A program made the translations under genes and the position numbers. Below are positions 1 to 6,833 of a stretch of 9,018 bases of DNA, in pieces. The DNA lies in NCBI GenBank assembly GCA_025353305.1, contig JANXQX010000080.1:1-9018 (forward strand), written 5' to 3'. Each line of letters starts with the position of its first letter. The first letter of the stretch is position 1. Below the pieces are notes generated by a model that worked only from the letters and a program-made list of their open reading frames with translations, made no database searches and was not told where the DNA came from. The DNA is from Holophagaceae bacterium. Lineage in GTDB: Bacteria > Acidobacteriota > Holophagae > Holophagales > Holophagaceae.

Positions 1-105
1 GAGCACCCAAGGCCCTCGTTCTTGCCCTTTTTCGACAGCACAAAATCAACCCTCCACCCTTCGATCCGGTTTAGGCGGTCTGTCCGGGCCATGCCAATTT
101 CAAGG
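1..105. other. Left edge, possible ends of unidentified genes
   Basis: Two short open readings run off the left edge. On the plus strand, a frame ending at the TAG at 72-74 would give a C-terminal tail containing INPPPFDPV. On the minus strand, an ATG at 92 opens a frame that stays open to base 1 and has GC-rich third positions, but no ribosome binding site is visible before it. Neither was recognised, and they cannot both be real over their full length. Sequence beyond the window is needed to decide. Confidence 0.2.
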
Positions 106-147
106 TCTGTGTGAATCAGTGGAATCTGTGCGGATCCAAGGTTTTTT
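106..147 (+). repeat. Short interspersed repeat, CTGTG type, left copy
   Basis: This stretch reads TCTGTGTGAATCAGTGGAAT, then CTGTGCGGATCC and a short T-run. It closely matches the reverse complement of 8866-8905 near the other end: both contain TCTGTGT, an ATC, GTGGAATCTGTG and GATC in the same order, followed by a T-rich tail. It lies in the leader region of the VanZ-like gene. It looks like an intergenic repeat family member; its function is unknown. Confidence 0.5.
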
Positions 148-171
148 TGGCATGTGTGGTTGGATTGAGGC

Positions 172-546
172 ATGCGTCGCTATTGGGTCTGGCTCCTTCC
201 GCTTTCGGTGGCCGCCACCATCGTGTGGCTCAGCAGCCAGACGCACTATCCCCTGGGCGTGACCCTTCCCCCGCCCTTTGACAAGGTGGCGCATTTCCTG
301 GCCTTCGCGCCTCTCGGTGGCTTCCTTGAGCTTGCGTGGCGCCGCACGCACCCATACATCCCCAACCGGCGACGCATGCTCGTGATCTTCGTGGGGGTGA
401 CGCTGTTCGCGGCCAGCGACGAACTTCACCAGTACTTCGTGCCCGGCCGCTCCTGTGACCTTTACGATTGGATGGCCGACACCGTTGGCGGCGCCATCGG
501 TTTGGCCCTGGCCAGTCTGCTGAGGTGGAGACAGCGAAAGAGGTGA
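172..546 (+). CDS. VanZ-like family membrane protein
   Basis: This is a 124-residue protein with the VanZ-like signature. DKVAHFLAF lies at residues 37-45, and SDELHQYFVPGR at 82-93 is followed by DLYDWMADTVGG at 96-107, the usual conserved acidic and aromatic block. Hydrophobic stretches near residues 5-22, 40-55, 69-82 and 102-117 suggest about four membrane segments and an inner-membrane location. The C-terminus is basic (RWRQRKR). Family members are common as short stand-alone proteins; the namesake confers low-level teicoplanin resistance, but most homologues have no assigned role. The ATG at 172 is preceded by GGA (162-164) and a very close GAGG. The gene converges on the RiPP operon with a 64-base gap, so it is probably not part of it. 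Confidence 0.85.
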   Translation: MRRYWVWLLPLSVAATIVWLSSQTHYPLGVTLPPPFDKVAHFLAFAPLGGFLELAWRRTHPYIPNRRRMLVIFVGVTLFAASDELHQYFVPGRSCDLYDWMADTVGGAIGLALASLLRWRQRKR

Positions 547-610
547 TGGGACCGAAGCCCCTTCAAGGACTTGAACACGATGATTCCTCTGCCCCAGTGG
601 TCGCGGAAGA
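547..610. other. Convergent intergenic gap with small inverted repeat
   Basis: The VanZ-like gene and the minus-strand operon end here face to face. A 6-base inverted repeat, TTCAAG and CTTGAA, lies at 562-575 with a 2-base spacer. It lacks a GC-rich stem and a T-run on either strand, so it is not a convincing intrinsic terminator. Confidence 0.25.
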
Positions 611-1840
611 TCACCGTGCCGTCGAATTCCGCCGGGCGTACTTCCAGGCCAGACGGATGAGCCGCCCGGGGAAGTAGAGGAACGCCAGGGCACGGGGAAG
701 CCGGCGCTGGCCCCAGTCCTCCGCGTTGGGAGTGAAGAGGAGCAGCAGCAGGTGCCGGGCCCGCTGGCGGGGTCGATCGCAGAGATCCAGATCGAAGCTA
801 AGACGTTGGAATATGTCCCAATCCGGGGGTTCCGCCAAGAATAGGTTTCGCTCCAGGCGGCTCGCCAAATCCTGGACCGCACCATCCTGGGAAACCCATT
901 CCTGCGTGGCCTCCGGCAAGGGCGCGTCCAGGAGATTCAGAGCCAAGCGCAGGCCCACGGCCACGCGGCGGCGGCAGCCCATCCGATCGGCGGTGTCGAT
1001 CATCCAAGGCCAATCCAGGCTGGGGTTCTGCCGGATCAATTCGGCCACATCCACGAGCCAGGAAAGACGGCTCCAGTGGTGCTTGGTGCCGTGGAGGAGA
1101 AGCACCAGAAGCAGCTCGCGCAGGGGAAGGATGGGGATGGTGCCGCCCGCCAGTTCCACTGTGCCCAGGCCACTCCACCAGGCCGGATCGTCCAGCGACT
1201 CGATGGGGAACTCGCTGCTGGTCCGCCAGTGGAGTTCAACCATGAGGCCGCGTTCTTCATGGAAAAGCTCGAAATCGTACTGGCGATGGGCCCGGAGGAA
1301 GGCCTGCTCATCTTCAGGCCGGATCGGCACGACGGACGTGTAACCTTCGGCGCCCAGGAGGTTCCGGGCGCGCAGCACTTGGTCACGAGGCACCAGGATG
1401 TCCAGATCACCGAACTCACGCAGGGACAGGTCGCCATAGGCGGTCCGCGCAAGGGTTGGCCCCTTGAAGGGGACCGCCTGAATCTCCTTTGCCTCCAGCA
1501 GGGCGAGAAGTCGGAGCAGTTCCCTGGCCATGGCTTCGTTCTTCTTGGCCAGCCCTTCGTGACGGGCCCACAACTGCACAAAGACAGGTCGCGGGATGGC
1601 GCGCGGATCCAGGGCATTCAGGTGCCGGAACAGCAGCGGTGAGAGGCGGTGACGGGCAGCGAGCGCAATAAGGCAGGACCAGTCCAGGGGCGCGGCAAGC
1701 CGTGTGCGGATGGTTTCCTGCTCGCCCGTGGTGAGTTCCAGGCGGGCGCAGACCAGCAGCAGAGCTGCCTCGGGCGTGCGGTTGGGGCTGAGGTGGGATC
1801 CGGAAGTCACTGGAAGAGCCTGCGCCGAAGCGCCCCTCAA
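611..1840 (-). CDS. NTP_transf_5-type nucleotidyltransferase (RiPP tailoring)
   Basis: This is a 409-residue protein of the nucleotidyltransferase family often found in lasso-type and asparagine-synthetase RiPP clusters. The core is at residues 126-150: KGPTLARTAYGDL, then EFGDLDILVP, where Asp145 and Asp147 are the likely metal-binding pair. VELHW follows at 201-205, another family hallmark. The N-terminal 120 residues are helical, and the C-terminal half is Leu/Arg-rich and uncharacterised, as is usual. The first possible start is a TTG whose TGA overlap with the methyltransferase stop (TTGA, 1837-1840) implies translational coupling. A GTG at 1810, preceded by AGG, is an alternative start. 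By family knowledge the enzyme may modify a kinase-phosphorylated or hydroxyl side chain of the peptide; the actual donor and product here are unknown. It is the last gene of the operon. Confidence 0.85.
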   Translation of the reverse strand: MRGASAQALPVTSGSHLSPNRTPEAALLLVCARLELTTGEQETIRTRLAAPLDWSCLIALAARHRLSPLLFRHLNALDPRAIPRPVFVQLWARHEGLAKKNEAMARELLRLLALLEAKEIQAVPFKGPTLARTAYGDLSLREFGDLDILVPRDQVLRARNLLGAEGYTSVVPIRPEDEQAFLRAHRQYDFELFHEERGLMVELHWRTSSEFPIESLDDPAWWSGLGTVELAGGTIPILPLRELLLVLLLHGTKHHWSRLSWLVDVAELIRQNPSLDWPWMIDTADRMGCRRRVAVGLRLALNLLDAPLPEATQEWVSQDGAVQDLASRLERNLFLAEPPDWDIFQRLSFDLDLCDRPRQRARHLLLLLFTPNAEDWGQRRLPRALAFLYFPGRLIRLAWKYARRNSTAR

Positions 1841-2985
1841 CGGCTGAACTTCAGGGAGAGTTCGCCCACTGCGGTCAGAGCCTCCCCCTGGGTTGCGAAA
1901 CGGCGTGGATACTTCCCGGCGAGAGCATCGGAAATTTCACCGAGCGGCCAGCCTTCAGCCATCCGGGCTAGGATCCACAGGTCGGTTTCGCCCGCTTCGT
2001 TCAGGACAGGAACATGGCTGGCAGCACACTTGCGAAGAGGCTCCACCCCCAGTGGCTCGCTGTAGAAAGTGGATTGGCGGAAGGAAGCCTTCACTGGGCC
2101 GGATTCATCATGGCCACGGATGGTGGAGTTCCAATTCCACAGGTATTCGCCGCCTACCAACCGGGCTTCCAGATCGAGTTCAACCACGTCCCCAGTGGTC
2201 AGCTCCACCGCCTCCGGCCAGGGAAAGAAGGCATGGCGGTAGATGATCTCGGGTTGCCCTGGAGAGCCGGAAAAGCCGATACCCGGCAATAGGGTTGCAT
2301 CAAACCAGAGGCAGAACCCGTGGGCAGCCCCGGACCGGGCCACCGTCAGATAAACCCGGCTCTTGAAATCCGTGGATTCCACCACCCGATAGTCCAAGGT
2401 AACCAGCACCGCGGTGTCGCTCATCAGCTGGTCCACCTTCAGACGGGCGCCGAACCACCCATTCGTCAGGTAGGCCTTGATCGCGGAGAGATCGAAGCCG
2501 TAGCTGTCGGGCCCCCAGGGCAAGATCAGCGGCGAGTGAAGCTCTGGAGCCTGCACGAGAGCCGTTTTCAGGGTGTCCTCCTGGGGGATGAGCACGCCAC
2601 CGGCCGCCAGGAAACGGTTACGCGCATCCGCCAAGGCACTCAGACTGCTTCCTTCCAGGGGCGTAATTCCCCGGATGTCCGCCACGATCACATCCACCTT
2701 TTCGGGCAGATCGATCTCCGTGGACAACTGCTGGATGAAGTCGATGCGGTCGGAAAAACCATTAACCTCGGCGAGCTCGCGGGCCGCATGGATCACGTTG
2801 GAGGGTTCCACGGCATAGACTTTTTTCGCTCCGAAACGGCAGGCCAGCATGGCAAAGATGCCCATTCCGGTGCCGAGGTCCAGGACCACGTCACCCGGCT
2901 TCACAGAGTCACGCAGTGCATGTTCATAAGCACCCGTGCGAACCGAGTCAGCCACCATCGATCCGTATCCCTTGAGGCTGTACAT
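1837..2985 (-). CDS. PRMT-like SAM methyltransferase with C-terminal PqqD-like domain
   Basis: The 382-residue protein starts with a PRMT-type helix motif: YGSM at residues 7-10, then the D-x2-R-T-x2-Y pattern to residue 20. SAM motif I is VVLDLGTGMGIF (33-44), the ribose-binding acidic residue lies in VYAVEPS (56-62), and post-motif II is VDVIVADI (97-104). The canonical PRMT double-Glu loop is altered: the first Glu is Asp103, and the only nearby Glu is at 111, one residue closer than usual. A beta-rich middle region follows. Residues about 318-380 (VLNEAGETDLWILARM, then LGEISDAL) resemble a PqqD/RRE-type winged helix that could dock on the precursor leader. An ATG at 3000 is in frame, but the AGGGAG before 2985 favours the shorter form. 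It probably methylates the RiPP peptide; automatic pipelines may call it a ribosomal L11 or protein arginine methyltransferase. Confidence 0.8.
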   Translation of the reverse strand: MYSLKGYGSMVADSVRTGAYEHALRDSVKPGDVVLDLGTGMGIFAMLACRFGAKKVYAVEPSNVIHAARELAEVNGFSDRIDFIQQLSTEIDLPEKVDVIVADIRGITPLEGSSLSALADARNRFLAAGGVLIPQEDTLKTALVQAPELHSPLILPWGPDSYGFDLSAIKAYLTNGWFGARLKVDQLMSDTAVLVTLDYRVVESTDFKSRVYLTVARSGAAHGFCLWFDATLLPGIGFSGSPGQPEIIYRHAFFPWPEAVELTTGDVVELDLEARLVGGEYLWNWNSTIRGHDESGPVKASFRQSTFYSEPLGVEPLRKCAASHVPVLNEAGETDLWILARMAEGWPLGEISDALAGKYPRRFATQGEALTAVGELSLKFSR

Positions 2986-2990
2986 CGGAG

Positions 2991-2996
2991 CTCCCT
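2991..2996 (-). promoter_or_regulatory. Ribosome binding site deciding the methyltransferase start
   Basis: AGGGAG on the minus strand lies 5 bases before the ATG at 2985. The in-frame ATG at 3000 has no comparable site at a workable distance, so translation most likely begins at 2985. Confidence 0.65.
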
Positions 2997-3007
2997 GCAT
3001 GGTGGAA

Positions 3008-3997
3008 TCAGGCCCCAGGTTCCAAAAGGCGGGCGAAGTCCTCGAGGATAGCCGTACACATCGCGCCGACCCTAGCCAGTTCCTGGCCAGGAGTTACAGC
3101 GCGCAGGGGAACCGAGGCTACCAGGCGACCGAGAACTTCGAACTCCAAGGCGCGCAGATCCCGGCCCAGCAATCGGGTCGTGTACGTGTCGGACACAAGG
3201 GTCATCATGCCGCGCCCTTGAGTCATGGGCTGGACTTGGGGGGCCAGTGGATCATCGCTGCGAGGCCCCAGAAAGTAGATCGCACCGAGCGGCAGGGGTT
3301 CACCCTGAAAGGCGAAGCCGGGCCTGCCCAGGCCCAGGAAACGCTTCTCCCAGGTGGGCGTCAGGCGTGGCAAGGCATCGGGAGATCCGAACAGCGACGT
3401 CACCGACGGCGGCCATAGCCGCACCCTCGGGTAGGCCGGACGGATGAGAAAGGCGTCGCCCACCTCATCGAGAGCCGCCACATCATCTGTGATGACTGCA
3501 TATCCGAGCTGGGCAAAAGCGGCGGCCGTGGTGGATTTCCCCGCGCCGGCGGGACCCACAAGGAGGATGGCGCGCCCTTCCACTGCAACAGCGCTGGCAT
3601 GCAAGCAGGTGATCCCCCTGAGGCGCAGCAGGAAGCCCAGGATGGGACCCAACAGGTAAGTGGCCGTGTCCTCCACGGTGGCTGTTTCGTTCCAGGTGGC
3701 CCAAACCCGGGTACCCGCAGCGTCCACTTGGAACCGTGTGCCGTCATCATATTCAAAGTGAAAGTCGCCCGTTTCCAAGAGGCGCGATACGCGCAGGTTG
3801 GGTTCACCATCTTCGTTCAGCTCTGGGCTGACGTACCAAGCCTGACGGGGCTCCGTTAGACCTGGGGCGAGTGCCGATGGCAAGGCCCCCATCCGGATTT
3901 CCACATCAATATGTTCGGGCTCGGGGAGTGCCCCAAGCGCCGCAATGGGCAAGTTCACCTCTACGCCCAAGCCATAGACCAATGCACGAATGGGCAT
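3008..3997 (-). CDS. HPr-kinase-like peptide serine kinase
   Basis: This 329-residue protein belongs to the HprK-related kinases of lasso-type clusters. The opening YGLGVEVNLPI (8-18) is the usual N-terminal strand of this group. LHASAVAV (132-139) precedes the Walker A loop GPAGAGKST at 148-156. VITDDVAAL (168-176) carries the paired Asp residues, and RPAYPRVRLW (186-195) is the next conserved block. True HprK phosphorylates Ser46 of HPr, but there is no HPr context here. In the paeninodin pathway a homologue phosphorylates a C-terminal Ser of the lasso peptide. Candidate acceptors in the neighbouring precursor are Ser43, Ser44 and Thr47. The ATG at 3997 has no strong ribosome binding site and follows a TAA two codons earlier; the conserved N-terminus supports this start. 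It lies 47 bases after the precursor gene, so it is likely co-transcribed. Confidence 0.85.
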   Translation of the reverse strand: MPIRALVYGLGVEVNLPIAALGALPEPEHIDVEIRMGALPSALAPGLTEPRQAWYVSPELNEDGEPNLRVSRLLETGDFHFEYDDGTRFQVDAAGTRVWATWNETATVEDTATYLLGPILGFLLRLRGITCLHASAVAVEGRAILLVGPAGAGKSTTAAAFAQLGYAVITDDVAALDEVGDAFLIRPAYPRVRLWPPSVTSLFGSPDALPRLTPTWEKRFLGLGRPGFAFQGEPLPLGAIYFLGPRSDDPLAPQVQPMTQGRGMMTLVSDTYTTRLLGRDLRALEFEVLGRLVASVPLRAVTPGQELARVGAMCTAILEDFARLLEPGA

Positions 3998-4044
3998 GAA
4001 TTAAAACTGGCCGGATTGGATCATCCGAGTGGACTCTCTCTTCT

Positions 4045-4191
4045 TCAACCTGTTTTGTCGGAGCTCATAGCAAAATCATTCTTGCCAATACCAGTCACCA
4101 CGTTTTGCGTGATCTCACGGATATTCCCGAAGACCTGCAGGACCGGGATGTGATAAAGCTTTTTTGGCTTGGATTCCGGTTGAAGGCTCAT
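4045..4191 (-). CDS. Lasso-type RiPP precursor peptide, 48 residues
   Basis: The small gene reads MSLQPESKPKKLYHIPVLQV, then FGNIREITQNVVTGIGKN, then DFAMSSDKTG. Residues 13-28 fit the lasso leader pattern recognised by PqqD-like proteins: Tyr13, Pro16, Leu18, Gly22, Ile27, Thr28. Lasso leaders normally end two residues after that Thr, which gives a core near residues 30-48. The likely ring acceptor is Asp39, with Asp45 as a second acid. Ser43, Ser44 and Thr47 could be phosphorylated, and Lys37 and Lys46 are the only basic core residues. The gene sits between the cyclase (25 bases upstream) and the kinase (47 bases downstream), which is typical context. The DNA here is visibly more AT-rich than the flanking genes. 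Gene and leader are well supported; the core boundary and final topology are inferred. Confidence 0.85.
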   Translation of the reverse strand: MSLQPESKPKKLYHIPVLQVFGNIREITQNVVTGIGKNDFAMSSDKTG

Positions 4192-4198
4192 GAGGATT

Positions 4199-4203
4199 CT
4201 CCT
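4199..4203 (-). promoter_or_regulatory. Strong ribosome binding site of precursor gene
   Basis: AGGAG on the minus strand lies 7 bases before the ATG at 4191. It is the best-spaced ribosome binding site in the operon, consistent with a precursor needed in excess over its enzymes. Confidence 0.75.
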
Positions 4204-4216
4204 GCTTAACTAATTA

Positions 4217-6064
4217 TTAGGCACGATCAAGCTCTCGCAACCATAAATTTAGACTGAGGGGTCGTAAATTGATCCAGGGCTGATAAATATCCGATGCGCC
4301 CCAGCACACCGGGATTAGGGACCTATCGACGAAACGGTTCAGCTCGGGAAGTGGCTGGAATTGATCCACCCACATCGAGTCCGGCGCCTTCAAGTGCTCC
4401 AGGTAAGGCAGGCCCGCCAAGGGGGTTTTTGGGCGTTTTAGAATGGCCGGCGGCAGCCGACCCACCATGGCTTTTCGGAGAATGTTCTTCTTGAAGCAAA
4501 ACGGATAGGGCGGCAGGGAGAGGCAAAACGTGAGGAGGCGCAAGTCCAGAAGGGGGTGGCGGAATTCGGTGGGCACGCCGGTCCCCCCGGGATCCTGCAT
4601 ATCGAAGAAATCTGAGAAGCGGATCAGACGTTCAAAGCAGCGGTGGGCAAAAGGCCTAAGTTTGTTGACCGTGGCCGCCTGCCTCCGTCCATTTACGTCG
4701 GCCCAACGCGCGGGCAGATCCAGCCGTGTCGCCAAATCGGGAGCCAGCCACTGGGGCAAGGTTGGACCTGATGTGCACACCTGACCGGAGTCTCGCGAAA
4801 CGATGCGGTGCCAGAAGGAGGTCGGCACGATCTTGCGTTCGGTGATCGCGTAGTGGATCAACCCTGTCACCAGTCTCCCGTAATGCCCTTCGGCGCGAAG
4901 TTTCGCGAACCAGGGCCGGGGAGAATCTGAGAGCAGCGAGTCGCCGTCGAAACCCGTGAGCCATACCCGGTGATGGGCAGCCCGCAGTCGGGACAATTCC
5001 ATGTTCAGCGCGAGGCTGAAATTGGATTCGTTGATGGGTTCTGGGAATTGTTTGAGTCCCTCTTTCCGCCCCTGGAATAGACCAAAGTCGTCGGCAGAAA
5101 CGAAATCGATAGGAAGTCCCAGGTGTTTGGCGGCAATTGCCGCGAAGCATCGTTCCTGATCTACGAAGAGCCGATCGAAGACGATGGTCTGGGCGCGGAC
5201 CTCGAAGGGGCGTCCATTCCGTGCGAGCAGGTCCCGGGCCACCACGGCGATGGCCGTGGAATCCAGGCCACCGCTCATCGAGATGCCCACTCCATGGGTC
5301 CGGAGTCGGTCAGAAACCGCCACTTCCAGGAGCGCCTTGAACCGCTCGATGATTTCCTTTCCGGGCAGATCCAGAATTTCCAGGTCCGTCGGCAGCGTCC
5401 AGTAGCACCGTGATCTCACACCTTCCTGGGTAAAGCCCATCGTGTGGGATGAGGGCAGCCGCTGGATGTCCTTGAAGACTGTGGTGGAAGGGTCCTGGTT
5501 CTGTTCGAACAGCAGAAAATCCGCGATGGCCAGTTCGTTGAGTTCGCTCGAAACGAGAGGATGGCTGCGAACACAATCGAGGGTGTTGCTGAAGATCAGC
5601 GTTGCACCTATTCGCGCATAAAAGAGGGGCTTCACCCCAAAGTGATCGCGCGCGAAGAAGAGGCTTTGGTTGAGTCCATCCCAGATGGCGAAAGTGAAAT
5701 CGCCAAGCAGGTGGTCCACGCAGGCTTCACCCCAGGTGTCGTAGGCATGGAGGATCAATTCCGGGTCGGTGGCCGACTCTAGTCCTACGCAACCCCTCGC
5801 GCCAAGCTTCCCCTTCAATGTGGCGCGGTCGTCAATCCGCGCGTCGGCGGTAATCCATACTTTTCCGTCCAGAGTGAGCGGCTGATGTTCACGCTCTGCC
5901 TCGAAGGTGGTGCGCAGCATGGTGTGGCCGAAGCCCACCTGGCCGTCCAACCAGACCTCCTGGGCATCAGGGCCCCGGAAAGCCATGAAAGAAGTCAAGG
6001 CCTGCAGGACCTCCCGATCGACGGGTGCCCCATCGAAGTTGACAATGCCGCAGATCCCGCTCAT
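4217..6064 (-). CDS. Asparagine-synthetase-like lasso cyclase (B1-dependent macrolactam synthetase)
   Basis: This is a full-length 615-residue two-domain protein. The N-terminal glutaminase-like domain (about 1-200) carries RGPD (30-33), GDFTFAIWD (121-129) and RDHFGVKPLFYA (139-150). The synthetase domain has the ATP pyrophosphate loop SGGLDST at 264-270. The start reads MSGICGIV: the catalytic Cys2 of genuine asparagine synthetases is replaced by Ser and the nearest Cys is residue 5, so glutamine hydrolysis is doubtful. That fits lasso cyclases, which adenylate an Asp or Glu side chain of the core and let the N-terminal amine attack it. It starts 18 bases after the PqqD-like gene and is followed directly by the precursor gene. 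Ordinary asparagine synthesis is the alternative, but the context argues against it. Confidence 0.85.
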   Translation of the reverse strand: MSGICGIVNFDGAPVDREVLQALTSFMAFRGPDAQEVWLDGQVGFGHTMLRTTFEAEREHQPLTLDGKVWITADARIDDRATLKGKLGARGCVGLESATDPELILHAYDTWGEACVDHLLGDFTFAIWDGLNQSLFFARDHFGVKPLFYARIGATLIFSNTLDCVRSHPLVSSELNELAIADFLLFEQNQDPSTTVFKDIQRLPSSHTMGFTQEGVRSRCYWTLPTDLEILDLPGKEIIERFKALLEVAVSDRLRTHGVGISMSGGLDSTAIAVVARDLLARNGRPFEVRAQTIVFDRLFVDQERCFAAIAAKHLGLPIDFVSADDFGLFQGRKEGLKQFPEPINESNFSLALNMELSRLRAAHHRVWLTGFDGDSLLSDSPRPWFAKLRAEGHYGRLVTGLIHYAITERKIVPTSFWHRIVSRDSGQVCTSGPTLPQWLAPDLATRLDLPARWADVNGRRQAATVNKLRPFAHRCFERLIRFSDFFDMQDPGGTGVPTEFRHPLLDLRLLTFCLSLPPYPFCFKKNILRKAMVGRLPPAILKRPKTPLAGLPYLEHLKAPDSMWVDQFQPLPELNRFVDRSLIPVCWGASDIYQPWINLRPLSLNLWLRELDRA

Positions 6065-6082
6065 GGCCGACGGATCTCGCGT

Positions 6083-6367
6083 CTAGGCCGCGTTGACAAT
6101 GACCAGCCCTGCATCTGCAAGCTTTTGCACGAGAACAGAAAGATCCTCTTTCAATTGATCCGGCTCGACCTCGTACTCGGCCAGCAGCCGTTCGAACGCC
6201 TCCTGGATCGTTGCGGAAGTTGTGAGTGCGGCCCACATGCGAGTACCCACGTCATCAAGGCCGAAGTACGACTCGGTATTGATGTTCAAGAGCACCGACT
6301 CGCCGGAAAGTTCGCGCATCATGACGCCTTCGGGAATGGAGACTCGCCTGCTCAACAGTTCAGTCAT
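6083..6367 (-). CDS. PqqD-like RiPP recognition protein (lasso B1)
   Basis: This is a 94-residue protein with the PqqD fold pattern. An N-terminal beta region (VSIPEGVMMREL and SVLLNINTESYFGLDDVGTR) is followed by the helix MWAALT, then the winged-helix part with IQEAFERLL, a conserved D-L-x-V-L spacing, and a C-terminal ADAGLVIV. Such proteins bind the precursor leader through the RRE fold and present it to the peptidase and cyclase. The frame stays open far upstream (to about 6718), but that extension shows no domain and overlaps ABC-transporter remnants. The ATG at 6367, after GAGGG, matches the normal B1 length of 80-100 residues. It is the first recognised gene of the operon, 18 bases before the cyclase. 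Confidence 0.85.
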   Translation of the reverse strand: MTELLSRRVSIPEGVMMRELSGESVLLNINTESYFGLDDVGTRMWAALTTSATIQEAFERLLAEYEVEPDQLKEDLSVLVQKLADAGLVIVNAA

Positions 6368-6593
6368 AACCCTCGGTTCCAGGCTCCCCGATGGAGCGTC
6401 AACGACCCCAGTGTAACCAGCCCGGCTATTGGGGCTACCCACTAAAAGGAGCCTGGGCTTGGTGTGGGTGATGAGCTTGAACCCATCTTTTTTCGGTCTT
6501 CGCTGGCTCTTCATTCCAGAGCACGAAGCGGATTCCATTGGGTGCTCTGAGTTCATGGGCCGCGGCAAGCTGCCATAAAAACAGTCAGGGCTG
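6368..6593. other. Intergenic stretch upstream of RiPP operon, partly decayed
   Basis: No intact gene is visible. The operon promoter should lie here on the minus strand, but no convincing -35/-10 pair was found. On the minus strand, a 49-codon frame (6584 down to 6435) contains GIRFVLWNEEPA, which resembles the conserved IRFVLW-x-EE block of M28 metallopeptidases without the rest of the domain. It may be a peptidase scrap or chance. Confidence 0.35.
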
Positions 6594-6803
6594 CGGGGCG
6601 ATTGGCTGGAGCGGTTCCTGAGCTTGACGACTGGACGGACGATGTTTCTCATCACCCACCGCTTCACCACCGCCATGCAGGCCGACCGCATCCACGTCAT
6701 GACCGGAGGCCGCATCACCGAAGCCGGGACCCACGCCGAGCTGCTGGCCCAGAATGGCCGCTACGCGCACTCCTGGCGAAGGCAGATGGAAGGGAATTTG
6801 TGA
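6594..6803 (+). pseudogene. C-terminal remnant of ABC exporter ATPase
   Basis: The plus-strand frame reads GDWLERFLSLTTGRT, then LITHRFTTAMQADRIHVM, then GRITEAGTHAELLAQNGRYA, ending at TGA 6801-6803. This is the end of an ABC ATPase domain: the H-loop His in ITHR, the following D-loop-distal strand and the typical G-x-H-x-E-L-L tail. The Walker A, Q-loop, signature and Walker B regions and all membrane segments are missing. The frame is closed upstream by TAA at 6576-6578. The ATG at 6642 could start a 53-residue product, but that could not bind ATP. It is most likely the leftover of a peptide exporter lost by deletion, now oriented against the RiPP operon. Confidence 0.75.
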
Positions 6804-6833
6804 TTGCGAGAGCAGGATGCCCGTAATTCCTGG

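Noticed and set aside
2320..3051. Long plus-strand open frame opposite the methyltransferase
   Set aside because: It is antisense to a well-supported gene, has no domain motifs, and its composition fits a shadow of the minus-strand codons. The same holds for the other long antisense frames over the nucleotidyltransferase and cyclase.
6464..6659. 12-base inverted repeat CTCATCACCCAC at 6648-6659 and its complement at 6464-6475
   Set aside because: A match of this length is expected by chance in a window of this size, and one copy lies in the conserved ITHR codons of the ABC remnant.
6368..6718. Long in-frame upstream extension of the PqqD-like protein, including a GYTGVVDAPSG segment resembling a lasso core with Asp at ring position 7
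   Set aside because: It has no leader motif, no ribosome binding site and no known domain, and it overlaps remnants on the other strand. It is more likely open by chance in GC-rich DNA.
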